DNA of 64,000 nt from Chaetoderma sp. LZ-2023a (GCA_034401795.1 CM067370.1:52979380-53043379), one strand, 5' to 3'; positions 12,201-21,661 are shown, counted from the stretch's first letter. Program-made: numbers and translations. The notes: generated by a model from the sequence alone, not told the origin.

Positions 12201-15200
12201 TAGTTTGTTTTCATAACTATGTCACGTTATCCGTACTAATATGGTGATGATTTGTGTTATTATGTGGTTCTTTCATGAGAGGTTACGAAATGAAGCGTTT
12301 CATGCAATGTCTTTTAGTACTATTGCACTAGTACATAGAGAGCGTTTAAGACTTTGTGGTCATAGCTCCTCTCCTGTCCCAAGAGGAGCGGGTGGGGTGG
12401 TTCTCCGAGGGAAGAGCAGGTTTTGTAGACCTTGCCTCCCTCCCGCCAAATTCTCTTACGAATTCTGGCAATATCAAAGAGTGTTTAGGAGGTAAGTATA
12501 CCGGTACTCTTGAAGTGAAATAAATGAAATCACGGATTACTTTTTTCACGAGAGTTGATACTTACCTCCCAAACACGGACCTGGCCTCTCCACCCAACAG
12601 AGGTTCAGTCTTTAGGCATGTTATAGTTGCATTTTGTCACCAATAAATTATGTCGAGGAAGTGATAGCCTGGGCATGCGCAGAGTGGGGCCAGCTGTCAA
12701 TTGACTCCCTGCCCAGTAGAGGCACCTAACCTCTTTAATCTGAACTTTTATTGAGTGTAGGTAGATATTTTGGGAATATCAGTGTTTGGGAGGTAAGTAT
12801 CAACTCTCGTGAAAAAAGAAATCAGTGATTTCGTTTAGTTCATGACGGACCTAGATACGTCATTTATTCACAACTTGATTGTGACATTATATCCTTGATA
12901 TTCGGCATACAACATCCCTTTTGAAAGATTATGTTTTTACATATCCACATGAAATTTGAGATATGTGTAGTAAAATTCATGTGACAATCTTCACTGTGAT
13001 AATGTGTCATCCAGTTTCACCACATATGGGGTGTCAAAGACGCTTGCTAAATCCTGGTGCAGTCATAGATAGCAAAATTATTAACACACCTCGCCATGTC
13101 ATGGCGACTGCCCATTGTCTGTCCATCTGTCAGTTGACATATTTCTTCCCAAGTACCACTGGTCTAATTTTAAACAAATATGGTAAGAAACATTCTTGTG
13201 TCATAGAGATCTTCTTTTCTTCAAGGGAAGTGGATTGACATGATTGGTAGATTTTCTCAGTGGCAATCATAGATTTTGTGCTATTGTTTAAAAATAGCTA
13301 AAGATCTGAAATGGCCGATCTCCATCTTTAGTTATTTTCTCCTTTGATCATGTAGATTTAAGTTTGTTTGATGGGAGCTGATTGGTCAGTTGTTTCAAAG
13401 TGAGGACATCACCTTTTATAAAAAAGTTTCCCTTTACACATTTCATTCTACAAATGTAGGTTAAATATTTATCTGCTTTAAAACCAAACTTTATATAGGA
13501 ATAGAGGAATCCATTTCTAGCCATTCCCCGCCAATTTCAATCTAAGCTCTGCCCATGTTGGGATCGATTTATATACTCTGAATCCGATATTGCCAATTTC
13601 AAGGTAACTATACAAGTAATATGTTGAAACTAATTTGACTATGCTGTTTCTGCCTATGCCAGCAACAGCACCCATTAAAATTAGTTTTGAAATATTCAAC
13701 AGAATACTTATTATTAAATAGTAAAGACATACAATTCCTTCACATTTTGATTGTGACATCATATGCTTGAGTGACAGATTGAATTTATCCATTCAGAATG
13801 AAAATAATTAACCTTTTACTCATCATAGCTATAGAATAGAACCATCTATATGTGTGGAACAATGTATTATAGAAAACTTTATTCATGTGACTGTCTAGTT
13901 AAACGTCTCTGAAATGGTTTCAAAGATGCATTGTCCCCTTTCAATGTCGTGACTTGAACAGATGAGAGAAGCTGCCTGCTTGACACAATCATATGACTAA
14001 ATATTTATAGAATATGTTGTTTACTGATATCATTGTGTTGTTTATTTTTCAGGGAATGTATTTTGTTTCATCAGTATTGCTGATGAGGATGAATATGCCA
14101 GAACAATACAGGTAGGTTGTTTCATCTTAAATTACCTGTCTCATAGGGACAAGTTAGCTCAAGCAATGGTAAGTGTCATACCATAGGGGAGGGTGGGATG
14201 GGTGGGGGGCCGTTTGATTAGGTTTTCAATGATGGTTGCTTAAAATATGATTGGCTAATTTTGTCAGACGGTTAAATTTTATTGTGGTCGTGATGATAAC
14301 TCAAGATCCACTGGATGTTTCTTCAGACTACTTGACTACAGCAGCACTATGGAGGTATATGGTGTGTAGGTGCATATAACAATAAATCATTGACTCATTC
14401 TTACACGACATTGTATCCCTTGTTGAGTATAAATTGAAAGTCAACTCTATTACCCATTTACTCTCGAGCATCAAGTGCATATATGCACAATGTATCATTC
14501 GTAGATCTACTACTAGTATTGCCAATAAAACCCCATTGACAATTTCACTTTTTACATCATGAGAGCATACTTACCTCCCTAACACTCTTGATATAATAGT
14601 ATATCGGCTCTAAGCTCAATAATATTCAGAATTATAAAAAGTTAGGTGCCCCTAATGGGCAGGTGGATGTACACAGTCATGCACATGACAGACCCCACCT
14701 ACTGCACATGCGCATACTGGTACTTCTGTTTTCTAATATATTGGCTGACAAGCAACACCTGGAAACCATTCCTAGCTCTCTTTTGAGAAATTTCAATCAA
14801 TTTACATCATCATTTTATATAATGGCTGATTCAAAATCATCAGAAGAATCTTCCTCATCATCCGTTAAGGTGATATTGTTCCATATATTAATTTAGACTT
14901 GTAACTTTTGTATGTTACAGGTTTTCAGTCGCGGCCGATTTGGCGTTAGCGCGATTTCAGGCACTGGGAATCCTTGTTAAAATTCTCCCAGCGCCTAGGG
15001 CTATTAATCCCTTGTGCTTTGTGTCCACAGATTCAACTTATGGATGGTTCCTGTTCTTCTCTCAGAGGTTGTTCACGTCTCTTTTTCTGACTTATCATTA
15101 TGATATGTCTAAGGGTCGGAGATACAGGACGAATAAATATCTCCCTCCTTTTGTCCCATCCCCTTCATCAGCCTCTACAGAAAGAAGAGTCTCGGCGGAT

Positions 15201-18200
15201 GGATGGATGTGTTCTGCACAGGAGGATGGCTTGCCTGTGCTCAGGATAAGGGAGTTTATTAATTATGGCACCTAATTATTTGAAAATATTTACAATTTCT
15301 GCTGCCATCTTTATTGCACTGTATGCTCTCTTGTATGTGCATGGGCTCTCGGATATATATAATTTAATATTATATTATTCTTGAGTAATGAATATTTTAG
15401 TCAATAGGTATTTCTTGCATTCATTTTCTGTTGTCCCCTCTCCTTGAAGGAGCTGTTGCATTGAGGTTTGATGTAATAATCAACCAGAGATTTTTCTTTT
15501 TCCTTAATGTCATAATCTTAGTTTAGAGAAATCTTATTGATGTTATTATCATTCCTTTATTATGAATGTGGAGAGATATCTAGATAGTCATAATCTTTCT
15601 CTCATCCTCTTCCATTCTTAATTCGGGTCCCTGGTTGTTTTTTGTTATTGTTAGCAAGAGAAGTCATCTGTCCCTTCAGGGTTGTCAGTAATAAAAGTGG
15701 GTGTCTTCTCTCTTGGGTTTGTTCTTGTATTTACTAAAAAAAGAAATATCAAACTATAATGTTCATTGTCTTCGAATGCCTTCCTTTCAGAAGTCATGTG
15801 CATCTTGTTTCAAGTCCATGAGGGCTAGATTCTTCCCCCACCCTTACCCATCTTGTACTATTTGTAGGCTGTCCAACAAATGTGCCATTTGTAAAGAGTG
15901 GGGGATCTAATCTCTGAATTCTTTGCATTACAGGCAAAGCTGATGGTCGAGGATGGCAAGAAGGAGGGTAAGAAGAAGGCCTCTGAGAAGGGTAAGCTCG
16001 AGGCCTTCAAGGTAGAGTTAGTGAGTGAGATGTGCAGGGCTTTGAAAGATCTGATGCCTGACATGCTTCGCGGCATGTTGCCGGGCACAGGTGTTTCAAC
16101 TTCCTGCGCATCGACCTCAGTGCAGGTAGCCCCCGTACCTGGATCATGCCCTACTAGTTCGGACAAAGCTTTCAGTGATCCAGGGGCAGCCGTCTTGGAC
16201 CCAGGTTGATGTTCGCATCGCCTGGTGATCCAGCGGTGCGAGCAGCATCAGGCAGGACCCGACCAGTTGGCCTGACCTCTATCACTCGCGGAGTACCCTC
16301 ATCATCTGCCCTCGGGCATTCTCCTGGTCAGTCTGGGTTAGTGTTTCTTGCTAACCCAGAGTTTAACCTTCCTAACCAGGAAGATGATGAAGACTACCTG
16401 CTCGGCCCACAGAATGGCCATGAAGACATGGATGTGAGCGTCTAGACTCCTCTCATGGGGAGCGCGGCCACTCGCAGCTATGTTTTGTTCCCTCTGGAGC
16501 CAGTTTCATGTTTCAACCTGTGGGACGATTTAGAGCGGATGGCCGCCCGTATAAGATACTGCGCTTAGACGTGGATTCTCATACGGACGATCCGGGCCGC
16601 GCTACTGTGCTTTATGCCCCACACACGAGCACGACCTCGGTGCTTGGCCAGCCCGTGGAGAATGTCATGCCAGCCCTTGCGGGCCCGTATGCATTTCCTG
16701 GGCAGCTGTGTTCGTCTATAGCCTCCTCCATGGCCCTACCTGCAAATGCCATTTAAGATGACGAGGGCCCGCTGCTCGTCGGCAATTCGCAAGTAGCTAC
16801 AGACGACTCGGTCTCTGCTGTATGCTGAACATATCTTAGATATGTTCACTGCTGCAGAGGAGTCGATCAGAGTGAAAGGTTGTCTCGCGAAGCCCCCCCA
16901 ACCCCCCCGCGCGCAAGGTTGCTAGGCGATGTTGAGTTACTGCTAGTCAGTACACACGATATGGTCTAGCGCCCAGACAGAGCGCGGACGACCGCACCAC
17001 TCTGGGAGAAGATTCAGTTCCGGCTCCTGACACGGGAGCGCTGTGCTCGGGCGCTATGCGCTCAGCTAATGCCACCTTGTGTGACACTGAGGAGAGCTCG
17101 CGAGCAGCGATTAGTGCACTGTCTCACGTGTCTCAGCTGCTATCGGGGATAGTAGCAATCTCGGTGCACCAACAGCCTAGCCCGATGACAGTGCAACGAG
17201 CCATCCAGGATGGGATCAGCCTGGCGTTGGACTGTCTGACTAGGTCAGTCACCAAGTCTCTGAGGACGAGGCGCACTTTTGCCTTAGACAATTTGTGCCC
17301 GTCCCAGGAGCTCAAGTCGCGCTTGTTGCAAGCGCCGATGGCGAGCCCTGGATTTTTTGGAGGTGAGGGTTGTCGGCACCTCCAAGGGACAGTGAACTTG
17401 GTGAACAACCAGACGGCACTGCGTACACAGTTTGAAGTGCTGCGCAGAGAACACGTGCGTGTTCAGCCCTCGGCCGCTCGACAGCAGTTCGCTCGTTCAG
17501 AGACCGCATCGGCCGTGCCAGCAGCAGCAGCATGCTGCTGTACGTCAGCCAATGCTTCAAGCACTGCCAGCCAGACAGTAGCCCGCGCACTGAGGTGCAC
17601 ATGGCGCTGGGCGAGGCGCGCGAGGAGCGGTGCGTGGTAACCAGGCCTGATGGGCTAAAAGAATTTCCAGTTACCACAGGTATCACTCTGGTGTTGTCAC
17701 ATGTACCAGAGACATACCCACTTAAAAAATTCATGGGCACCCCATTAACCCTAGGTGCACCAGTGGGGCGTCGTTGACTTTCCACATTCAGAACTGGGAG
17801 CGGTTAATTCAGGACCACTTAGTCTTGCAATGGCTTTCGCATGGATACAGTCCAGAGTGGATAAAAGGTCCGCCATTGCATCTGTCTCTTGTACCGGTCT
17901 GGACTCAAATTCCAAGAGATCCAGACAAACGGTTGTGCATAAAAGAGGAGATAGAATCTCTAATTCTAAAAGAAGTAATTCAGCTGGCGCAGGATTGCCC
18001 GGGCTTCTATTCAACCGTGTTTCTTGTGACAAAGAACACCGGGGGGTGGGGGGTGGAGACCAATTCTCAACCTCAAACCACTAAACAAGTTTATAGATAC
18101 ACCGAGTTTCAAAATGGAAAGAATAAAATCAGTGTTGTTGGGGTTAGAGAAGGGGATGTGGACAGCATCAATAGATCTCAAAGATGCTTATTTCCACATT

Positions 18201-21090
18201 CCAATTGCAAGGAGTTTTCGTCGGTTCCTGAGATTTGCTTTTCAGGGACGCCAATTGGAATTCAAAGTTCTTCCATTCGGCATCTCGACGACTCCAAGAG
18301 TCTTCACTCGAGTGGTACTTGATATCACAGCATACCTCCGCAGGAGAAATATAGCAGTCCACACTTACATAGACAACTGGTGGCTAAAAGCACACAACCC
18401 AGAAAGTTTTACAGCAAATCTGGAGATAGTTTTGAAAACTCTCACAGATTTAGGCTGGATAATCAACTTTCAGAAATCAGAGCTGACTCCATCCCAGAAG
18501 TTTGCTTACCTGGGTATGTTCTTCGATCTGGCGATAGGATATGTTTATCCATCCCAGGAGAGAGTGGAGAATCTCCTCTCATGCATTCAGTTGGTTTGCA
18601 GCAGTTGTTATATTCTAGCCCTAGTCTATCTGAGAATGCTAAGTCTGATGGTTTCAATGGAACCAGTCATTCCTCAGGCGGCCGATTCAGTTGTTTCTCA
18701 TGACTCAGTGGATGCAGAGTTCAGGATCACTGGACTCGCGCATTCAAGTGTTGGACCCTCTCATTCATCACCTTCATTGGTGGATGGAGAGAGGGAATCT
18801 CCTGGCGGGGGTCATGCTGACCCCTCCCCACCCTCAAGTAATGATGTTTACGGATGCATCGATGGGGGAATGGGGAGCTTGCCTGGAAGAAGCCACAATA
18901 TCAGGGCTTTGGAATCTGGATCAGTCAAAGGAACATTTACAGGCTGTAATTCTAGGCCTGGAACACTTCTTGAAGGAAGTGGAGGGAAAATTTGTGATTA
19001 TACGTTCAGACAACTCAACAGTAGTGGAATGAAGTCGCCCAGTCTCTGTATGATGACATGGAAACTGCTTTGCTGGTGCATGGATCATATGATCACCTTG
19101 ATAGCAGTTCATATTCCGGGAAGGCTGACTCTGTTAGCAGACTCATTGAGCCGAAGGATGAGCATTCTGACTACGGAATGGCAACTAAATCAATTTGTGG
19201 CGGCTCATCTGTTCAATCATTGGGGAAAACCCAACATAGATTTATTCACAATGAAGAAGAATGCGAAGATGACGATGTACGTTTTCTCCGATTCCAGATC
19301 CAAGCACTATCGCAATAGATGCACTAGCTATCAGTTGGAAGGGAATGTATGCATACGCATACCCTCCAACACTCCTGATTCCAAGGATTCTTCAGAATAT
19401 CAAGCAGGAGGAATGCCAAGTACTTCTGATCGCCCCAAATTGGCCAAGCCGATCATGGTTTATGAATCTGCTGGACCTTCTGGTCTGCAATGCGGTTCAT
19501 ATGCCTCTGATGGACAATATTATCTTCCAGGCCAGGACCCTTCACAACAATCCATCAATGTTTCAATTGACTGCATGGATGGTGTCAAAAAATCCATGAT
19601 TAAGGAGGGCTTTTCTGAGCAAGCAGCCAATTTTATGGCCAGAGTCAGAAGGGTGTCACCCTCCAGAGCATATAATTATAAAATCAACAGATTTACAGAA
19701 TGGTGCTCAAAGAGATGTATCAATCCAATGGATGCATCTATTCAGGTAGTAGCTGATTTTCTCCGTCACCTGTATGATGCCTATAGTCTTAAGCCTAATT
19801 TTATTGCTGGACATAAATCAGCATTAATGACTGTTATCCCTTGCTTGGCAAAGAGGGGAAGTGATGAAGTATGTGTATTAAATACTCTTATTAAAGGTAT
19901 GGGCAATCTCAGACCGAGAAATCCTCCACTGACACCGCCATGGAGTCTTTCTCTGGTTCTTCAAGTTTTGAGTGATAAACCCTTTTAAATTATTGACACT
20001 TAAAGTTGTATTTTTAGTTGCGGCAGCATCAGCCACACGCAGAAGTGAAATTCATGCCTTGTCTGCTGAGCATGACCATTATATAGTTACAGGTGAAGGC
20101 CTTAAACTTCTACCGAGATTGAATTTCTTGGCTAAGAATCAATCTTGCGGGGTGGGGGGGGGGGTGAGATTTTTAAATCAATCTCTTTTCATCGGTCGAT
20201 TATCTGATGCAAAATTCTATTCCTGGTTGTGTTTTCAGACAATTTCAGATGTTTTAAATCTCTTGAAAATTCAAAGAGCTGGTCTCTTCGAGGGTGTGCT
20301 GGTTTTCAGGACCTTGCCTCCCTCCCGCCAAATTTACTTTCAAATTCTGGCTTTTTTCAAGAGTGTTAGGGAGGTAAGTATGTTCTCATGATGTGAAATA
20401 AGAAAATTTACCAAATTTCTTTTTCACGAGTGAGATGACATACTTACCTCCCTAACAGGATCCCGGCCTCTCCACCCCACGGAGGCCTGGTCTTTTGATT
20501 ATTTGAATAGTTGCTTCTATGTCAGCCAATATTTAGTAACGGAAGTACCAGTATGCGCAGTAGGTGGGGTCTGTCATGTGCATGACTGTGTATATCCACC
20601 TGCCCATTAGGGGCACCTAACTTTTTATAATTCTGAATATTATTGAACTTAGAGACGATATACTAGTATATCAAGAGTGTTAGGGAGGTAAGTATGTCAT
20701 CTCACTCGTGAAAAAGAAATTTGGAAAAAATTTTTTAGTATGTATTGTTTTATGAGTTCATGCACACTATAGCAGTTGGCTTACGTTCTTGCTTCTACTT
20801 GGTGTCTAGAGACACAGAAATTCAGAAGTAGGTGGAATATGGGTCAAGGTGCTTGAGTCAGGAGCTTTAATAGAATACAAAATGCAAAGTTATCGGAATT
20901 ATGTTCTTAGTTATATTTATCGTGAGACTGGTTTTTTTATTGCAGGTTAATAGTAACCCGGGTGCTTGGGGATTTACAATTTAACTTTTACCATCGCTGG
21001 TTTGATGTGATATTCTTAGTCAGTGCCTTATCTAGCATGGGTTTCCTGTATGTGGCACACCAACACTATCCAGAGACGCACGTCTTGTGA
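183..21090 (+). CDS. GPR89: GPR89 / Golgi pH regulator (GPHR), C-terminal part, join of five exons
   Basis: Join of 183-278, 1111-1200, 3959-4024, 14053-14111 and 20946-21090, giving about 151 residues and a stop at 21088-21090. The spliced reading frame stays open, and I recognise it as the C-terminal third of the GPR89 family. Landmarks are [51 protein letters not shown] and [19 protein letters not shown]. The family makes multi-pass Golgi membrane proteins linked to anion conductance and Golgi acidification; plant relatives (GTG1/2) have been proposed as ABA receptors. The parts in this window hold about three hydrophobic membrane segments. Upstream exons lie outside the window. Every intron has GT...AG ends. 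No in-frame stop or frameshift is seen, so the gene looks functional despite more than 14 kb of transposon DNA in its last two introns. Confidence 0.93.
1111..1200 (+). CDS. GPR89: GPR89 exon (second in window)
   Basis: Acceptor TTCTGTTTACAG ends at 1110 and donor GTAGGT starts at 1201. The exon is 90 nt, phase 0, 30 codons. It encodes a hydrophobic segment ([19 protein letters not shown]) followed by RGLLITLTR, a highly conserved GPR89 transmembrane stretch. It joins the flanking exons without a frame break. Confidence 0.95.
2700..2790. repeat. Palindromic MITE family 2, diverged copy
   Basis: Left arm GAGTATTTTGCAAATAATTT and right arm resembling AATTTCAAAATATTCAGAA flank a short GTTGCC-containing core. 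It is a diverged member of the GAATATTTTGAAACTAATTT fold-back family found many times in the window. Other weak or half copies are at 1251-1340, 4238-4320, 43390-43430 and 54877-54905. Confidence 0.5.
2855..3052. mobile_element. Palindromic MITE family 1
   Basis: Fold-back element with core CACTGGAATGCCTGGCTTGG...GAGCCAGTCATTTCAGTG and arms GACCAAGAGAAGACTATTTTTG / AATATAGTCTTATTGTGGTC (shown shortened in meaning: the arms pair). It starts near CCCTTTAA. It lies in a GPR89 intron. Other copies end in TTAA-CCCTTT / AAAGGG-TTAA, which resembles piggyBac-type ends. Confidence 0.75.
3077..3138. repeat. Poly-C then poly-G tracts
   Basis: A run of ten C followed, about 30 bp later, by GGGGTGGG-type and G-only runs. 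These could pair as a C/G hairpin. It is low-complexity sequence inside a GPR89 intron. Confidence 0.8.
3185..3705. repeat. Two diverged direct copies of a ~170-bp unit
   Basis: The segment around 3195-3360 (CTCCTAGAGGTCTCAATGGA ... TTTAAATATCTTAAAACCGA) is repeated around 3540-3700 with the same landmarks. CATCCATCCGTCTGTC-like text lies between them. No coding potential is seen. Confidence 0.65.
3959..4024 (+). CDS. GPR89: GPR89 exon (third in window)
   Basis: Acceptor TTTTCCTTCAG ends at 3958 and donor GTATGT starts at 4025. The exon is 66 nt, phase 0, 22 codons, encoding [12 protein letters not shown] and then the start of a membrane helix, [10 protein letters not shown]. The next exon is 10 kb away, beyond DIRS element A and a LINE. 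Confidence 0.95.
5441..5506 (+). pseudogene. DIRS A ORF1, first half of Cys cluster
   Basis: Reads [20 protein letters not shown] and then CG, aligning with the ORF1 zinc-binding cluster of elements B and C (C-x2-C, basic linker, H/P, C-x2-C, C-x2-C). It breaks off exactly where the antisense LINE is inserted. The remaining part ([11 protein letters not shown]) resumes at 7632 after a 13-bp target duplication. Confidence 0.65.
5550..7570 (-). pseudogene. LINE ORF2 remnant: reverse transcriptase and C-terminal domain
   Basis: Reading the minus strand from about 7570 to a stop near 5550. First comes a linker ([40 protein letters not shown]), then RT motifs: [37 protein letters not shown] (normally AFD), [15 protein letters not shown] and [10 protein letters not shown]. 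The tail holds [20 protein letters not shown] and [19 protein letters not shown]. The frame is broken by shifts and at least one stop (TGA near 6692, where Trp is expected). The YADD catalytic box survives, but the element lacks an endonuclease and cannot be autonomous. Confidence 0.85.
7581..7600. repeat. (TA)n microsatellite
   Basis: About ten TA units between the 5' side of the antisense LINE coding remnant and its target duplication. Confidence 0.8.
7619..9180 (+). pseudogene. DIRS A ORF1 (gag-like) remnant
   Basis: Begins with the end of the Cys cluster ([11 protein letters not shown]) and continues through several frames. Shared landmarks with element B are [10 protein letters not shown], then QEEEDYLLE one frame away, and [20 protein letters not shown] near 8970-9030, matching [18 protein letters not shown] in B. 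ORF1 of DIRS elements is presumed to play a Gag-like RNA-binding role. Multiple frameshifts and stops leave no intact protein. Confidence 0.6.
9300..11130 (+). pseudogene. DIRS A reverse transcriptase - RNase H remnant
   Basis: RT motifs include [16 protein letters not shown] (9617-9665 in one frame), a frameshift near 9717, then [20 protein letters not shown] and [11 protein letters not shown]; the catalytic YIDD is retained. The open segment 9720-10133 ends at a stop. RNase H follows in broken frames: YTDASM near 10400, [11 protein letters not shown] near 10575 and [11 protein letters not shown] near 10725. A DIRS-typical segment ([12 protein letters not shown]) ends it. It shares close similarity with element B. 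Confidence 0.85.
11113..12060 (+). pseudogene. DIRS A tyrosine recombinase remnant
   Basis: Starts with [20 protein letters not shown] and [12 protein letters not shown], broken by a stop at 11243-11245 and later shifts. The first catalytic Arg region is [14 protein letters not shown] near 11550. The last open segment (11638-12060) has [21 protein letters not shown] and [12 protein letters not shown]. The HxxR motif seen in element C (HEVR) reads HSVH here, so a catalytic Arg appears lost. The candidate Tyr of FTDHY remains. Inactive. Confidence 0.8.
12482..12580. repeat. DIRS A internal complementary region (ICR)
   Basis: The left half (TTTAGGAGGTAAGTATACC) should mirror the missing left end of the element. 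The right half (TTTTTTCACGAGAGTTGATA followed by CTTACCTCCCAAACAC) is the reverse complement of the right terminus at 12780-12834. This arrangement is a hallmark of DIRS elements, where the ICR is thought to template closing of a circular intermediate. Confidence 0.8.
12656..12834. repeat. DIRS A right terminal repeat
   Basis: Has the position and design of element B's right repeat (GCATGCGCAGAGTGGGGCC, CCCAGTAGAGGCACCTAAC, then GGGAGGTAAGTATCAACTC). The end is placed at the limit of complementarity with the ICR. No partner left repeat was found in 4.0-5.5 kb. Confidence 0.7.
12835..14052. other. Intron remainder with MITE copy
   Basis: GPR89 intron sequence between DIRS A and the fourth exon. 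It contains a family-2 palindrome at about 13612-13705 (AACTAATTTGACT...CAGCAACAGCACCC...AAATATTCAACAG) and the associated CCATTTCTAGCCATTCCCCGCC flank. I see no other features. Confidence 0.6.
14053..14111 (+). CDS. GPR89: GPR89 exon (fourth in window)
   Basis: Acceptor TTTATTTTTCAG ends at 14052 and donor GTAGGT starts at 14112. The exon is 59 nt, enters in phase 0 and leaves after two bases of an Arg codon (AG|G). It encodes [19 protein letters not shown], the rest of the helix begun in the previous exon and a short loop. Confidence 0.94.
14551..14755. repeat. DIRS B left terminal repeat
   Basis: Reverse complement of 20515-20724 with moderate divergence. Shared text includes GCATACTTACCTCCCTAAC (outer), AGTTAGGTGCCCCTAATGGG and GCACATGACAGACCCCACC, through TTGGCTGACA at the inner limit. 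Confidence 0.9.
14822..17640 (+). pseudogene. DIRS B ORF1 (gag-like) with candidate intron 14870-15790
   Basis: Candidate exon 1 (14822-14869) encodes [16 protein letters not shown] and stops at AAG|GTGATA. The candidate acceptor CCTTCCTTTCAG ends at 15790 and exon 2 opens in phase 0 with [10 protein letters not shown], then a Cys/His cluster ([17 protein letters not shown]). A one-base shift near 15900 leads into [19 protein letters not shown] and a Lys-rich stretch. Later parts (17056-17640) contain [16 protein letters not shown] and PGFFGGEG, matching the ORF1 C-terminal part of element C (LSQDCLARVITRTLAERRR, GPGLFGGSA). A Gag-like role is assumed. Several shifts and stops make it non-functional. 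Confidence 0.65.
17774..19599 (+). pseudogene. DIRS B reverse transcriptase - RNase H remnant
   Basis: RT opens in one frame at 17774 ([15 protein letters not shown] ... [16 protein letters not shown]). It shifts at a G-rich run near 18042-18056, then continues from about 18114 with [20 protein letters not shown] and [13 protein letters not shown]. The catalytic YIDD box has become YIDN, which should abolish polymerase activity. RNase H lies in another frame (18691-19032: [22 protein letters not shown]), then [16 protein letters not shown]-typical segment follows ([30 protein letters not shown]). Confidence 0.88.
19560..20146 (+). pseudogene. DIRS B tyrosine recombinase, C-terminus deleted
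   Basis: [19 protein letters not shown] and [12 protein letters not shown] lead the SAM-like N-terminal part. A frameshift near 19985 moves into [19 protein letters not shown] with the first catalytic Arg. Similarity stops abruptly after FLAKNQS at about 20146 in a G-rich run, so the HxxR and catalytic Tyr regions seen in C are missing. The recombinase frame overlaps the end of the RT-RNase H region in a different frame, as in element C. Confidence 0.85.
20362..20455. repeat. DIRS B internal complementary region (ICR)
   Basis: The left half (GTGTTAGGGAGGTAAGTATG then TTCTCATGATGTGAAA) is the reverse complement of the element's left end at 14551-14590. The right half (CCAAATTTCTTTTTCACGAG then TGAGATGACATACTTACC) is the reverse complement of its right end at 20678-20724. 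Confidence 0.9.
20515..20724. repeat. DIRS B right terminal repeat
   Basis: Inverted partner of 14551-14755. It ends ...GGGAGGTAAGTATGTCATC and then a stretch reaching AAATTTGG, where matching to the ICR stops. Confidence 0.9.
20946..21090 (+). CDS. GPR89: GPR89 terminal coding exon
   Basis: Acceptor TTTTTTATTGCAG ends at 20945. Completing the split Arg codon gives [17 protein letters not shown], then a last membrane helix ([19 protein letters not shown]) and a short hydrophilic tail ending PETHVL before TGA at 21088-21090. The conserved [14 protein letters not shown] block is diagnostic of GPR89. The tail beyond AHQ is divergent, as expected for this family's extreme C-terminus. Confidence 0.95.
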
Positions 21091-21284
21091 CATCACAATG
21101 ATGGTATCGTGAACCATGATCATGCCAGCAAGGGCATTATATAATGTTTATCGTGATAGAAGAAACATGACTCTCTTAATCTGTAGGTTTGTTAAGCGAT
21201 GACCTACTTCCGAGTCCTGTTTGTTAAGTGATTGTCCAATAACCATCTGACTGCTGACTTTTTGCAATCAAGATATTCCCTGGA

Positions 21285-21390
21285 TCTCCTAAATATTTTG
21301 AAAACAATTTAACTGAAGGCTGTTCGTGGCTAAGCCACCAACAACCTTAAGTCAAATTCTTTTCAAAATATTCAGCTCGTCAAGGATTTG
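21285..21390. repeat. Palindromic MITE family 2
   Basis: AATATTTTGAAAACAATTTA / CAAATTCTTTTCAAAATATT arms surround a GCTGTTCGTGGCTAAGCCACC core. It lies downstream of the GPR89 stop. More copies are at 21895-21990 and 22360-22480. Confidence 0.75.
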
Positions 21391-21395
21391 TGTTC

Positions 21396-21401
21396 AATAA
21401 A
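21396..21401 (+). promoter_or_regulatory. Candidate GPR89 polyadenylation signal
   Basis: The first AATAAA downstream of the GPR89 stop, about 305 nt away. It lies just after a fold-back repeat copy (21285-21385), so the usual 3' end may instead use a variant hexamer nearer the stop. Confidence 0.3.
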
Positions 21402-21442
21402 TTTATTGTCTGGTGGCTTGCAATAACAAAACAGTAAATCCT

Positions 21443-21661
21443 TTAACCCTTAAATTTGTTCAAGAAAGTTTGAATTTTCTCATAGAAATTGTCCATTTGC
21501 AGACCAAGAGAAAATTTATCACTGGAATGGCTGGCTTGGTTATTGAGCCAGTCATTCCAGTGGTAAGTTTAAAAAAATAGTCTTCTCTTGGTCTGGAAAT
21601 GGGCATTTCTTAAGACCACTGCAGAAGCCGTTTTTGGCTGATATGAGTGTTAAAGGGTTAA
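21443..21661. mobile_element. Palindromic MITE family 1
   Basis: Bounded by TTAACCCTTAA and GTTAAAGGGTTAA. The core is CACTGGAATGGCTGGCTTGG...GAGCCAGTCATTCCAGTGG, followed by AGTCTTCTCTTGGTCTGGAA. The left arm has lost the GACTATTTTTG stretch present on the right. Confidence 0.8.

Larger units (their letters stand above)
4790..12834 (+). mobile_element. DIRS element A (decayed, interrupted by an antisense LINE)
   Basis: DIRS-type tyrosine-recombinase retrotransposon inside GPR89 intron 4025-14052. The left piece (before 5506) holds the first half of an ORF1 Cys cluster; the right piece (from 7619) holds the rest of ORF1, RT-RNase H, recombinase, ICR and right terminal repeat. The right end near 12834 is inferred from its match to the ICR. 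I could not find the left terminal repeat. The left limit near 4790 is a guess, based on a TTTGTGTCCACAG segment shared with element B at about 15018-15030. Many frameshifts and stops show it is inactive. It is closely related to element B. Confidence 0.8.
14551..20724 (+). mobile_element. DIRS element B (decayed, complete ends)
   Basis: A 6.2-kb DIRS-type element filling about 90% of the last GPR89 intron, in the same orientation as the gene. It has left and right inverted terminal repeats of about 205 bp, an ORF1 with a candidate intron, RT-RNase H, a C-terminally deleted recombinase and an ICR. As expected for DIRS, no target-site duplication is apparent. The ends are placed by matching each terminus to the ICR; the left end could be up to 15 bp further out. 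Confidence 0.9.
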
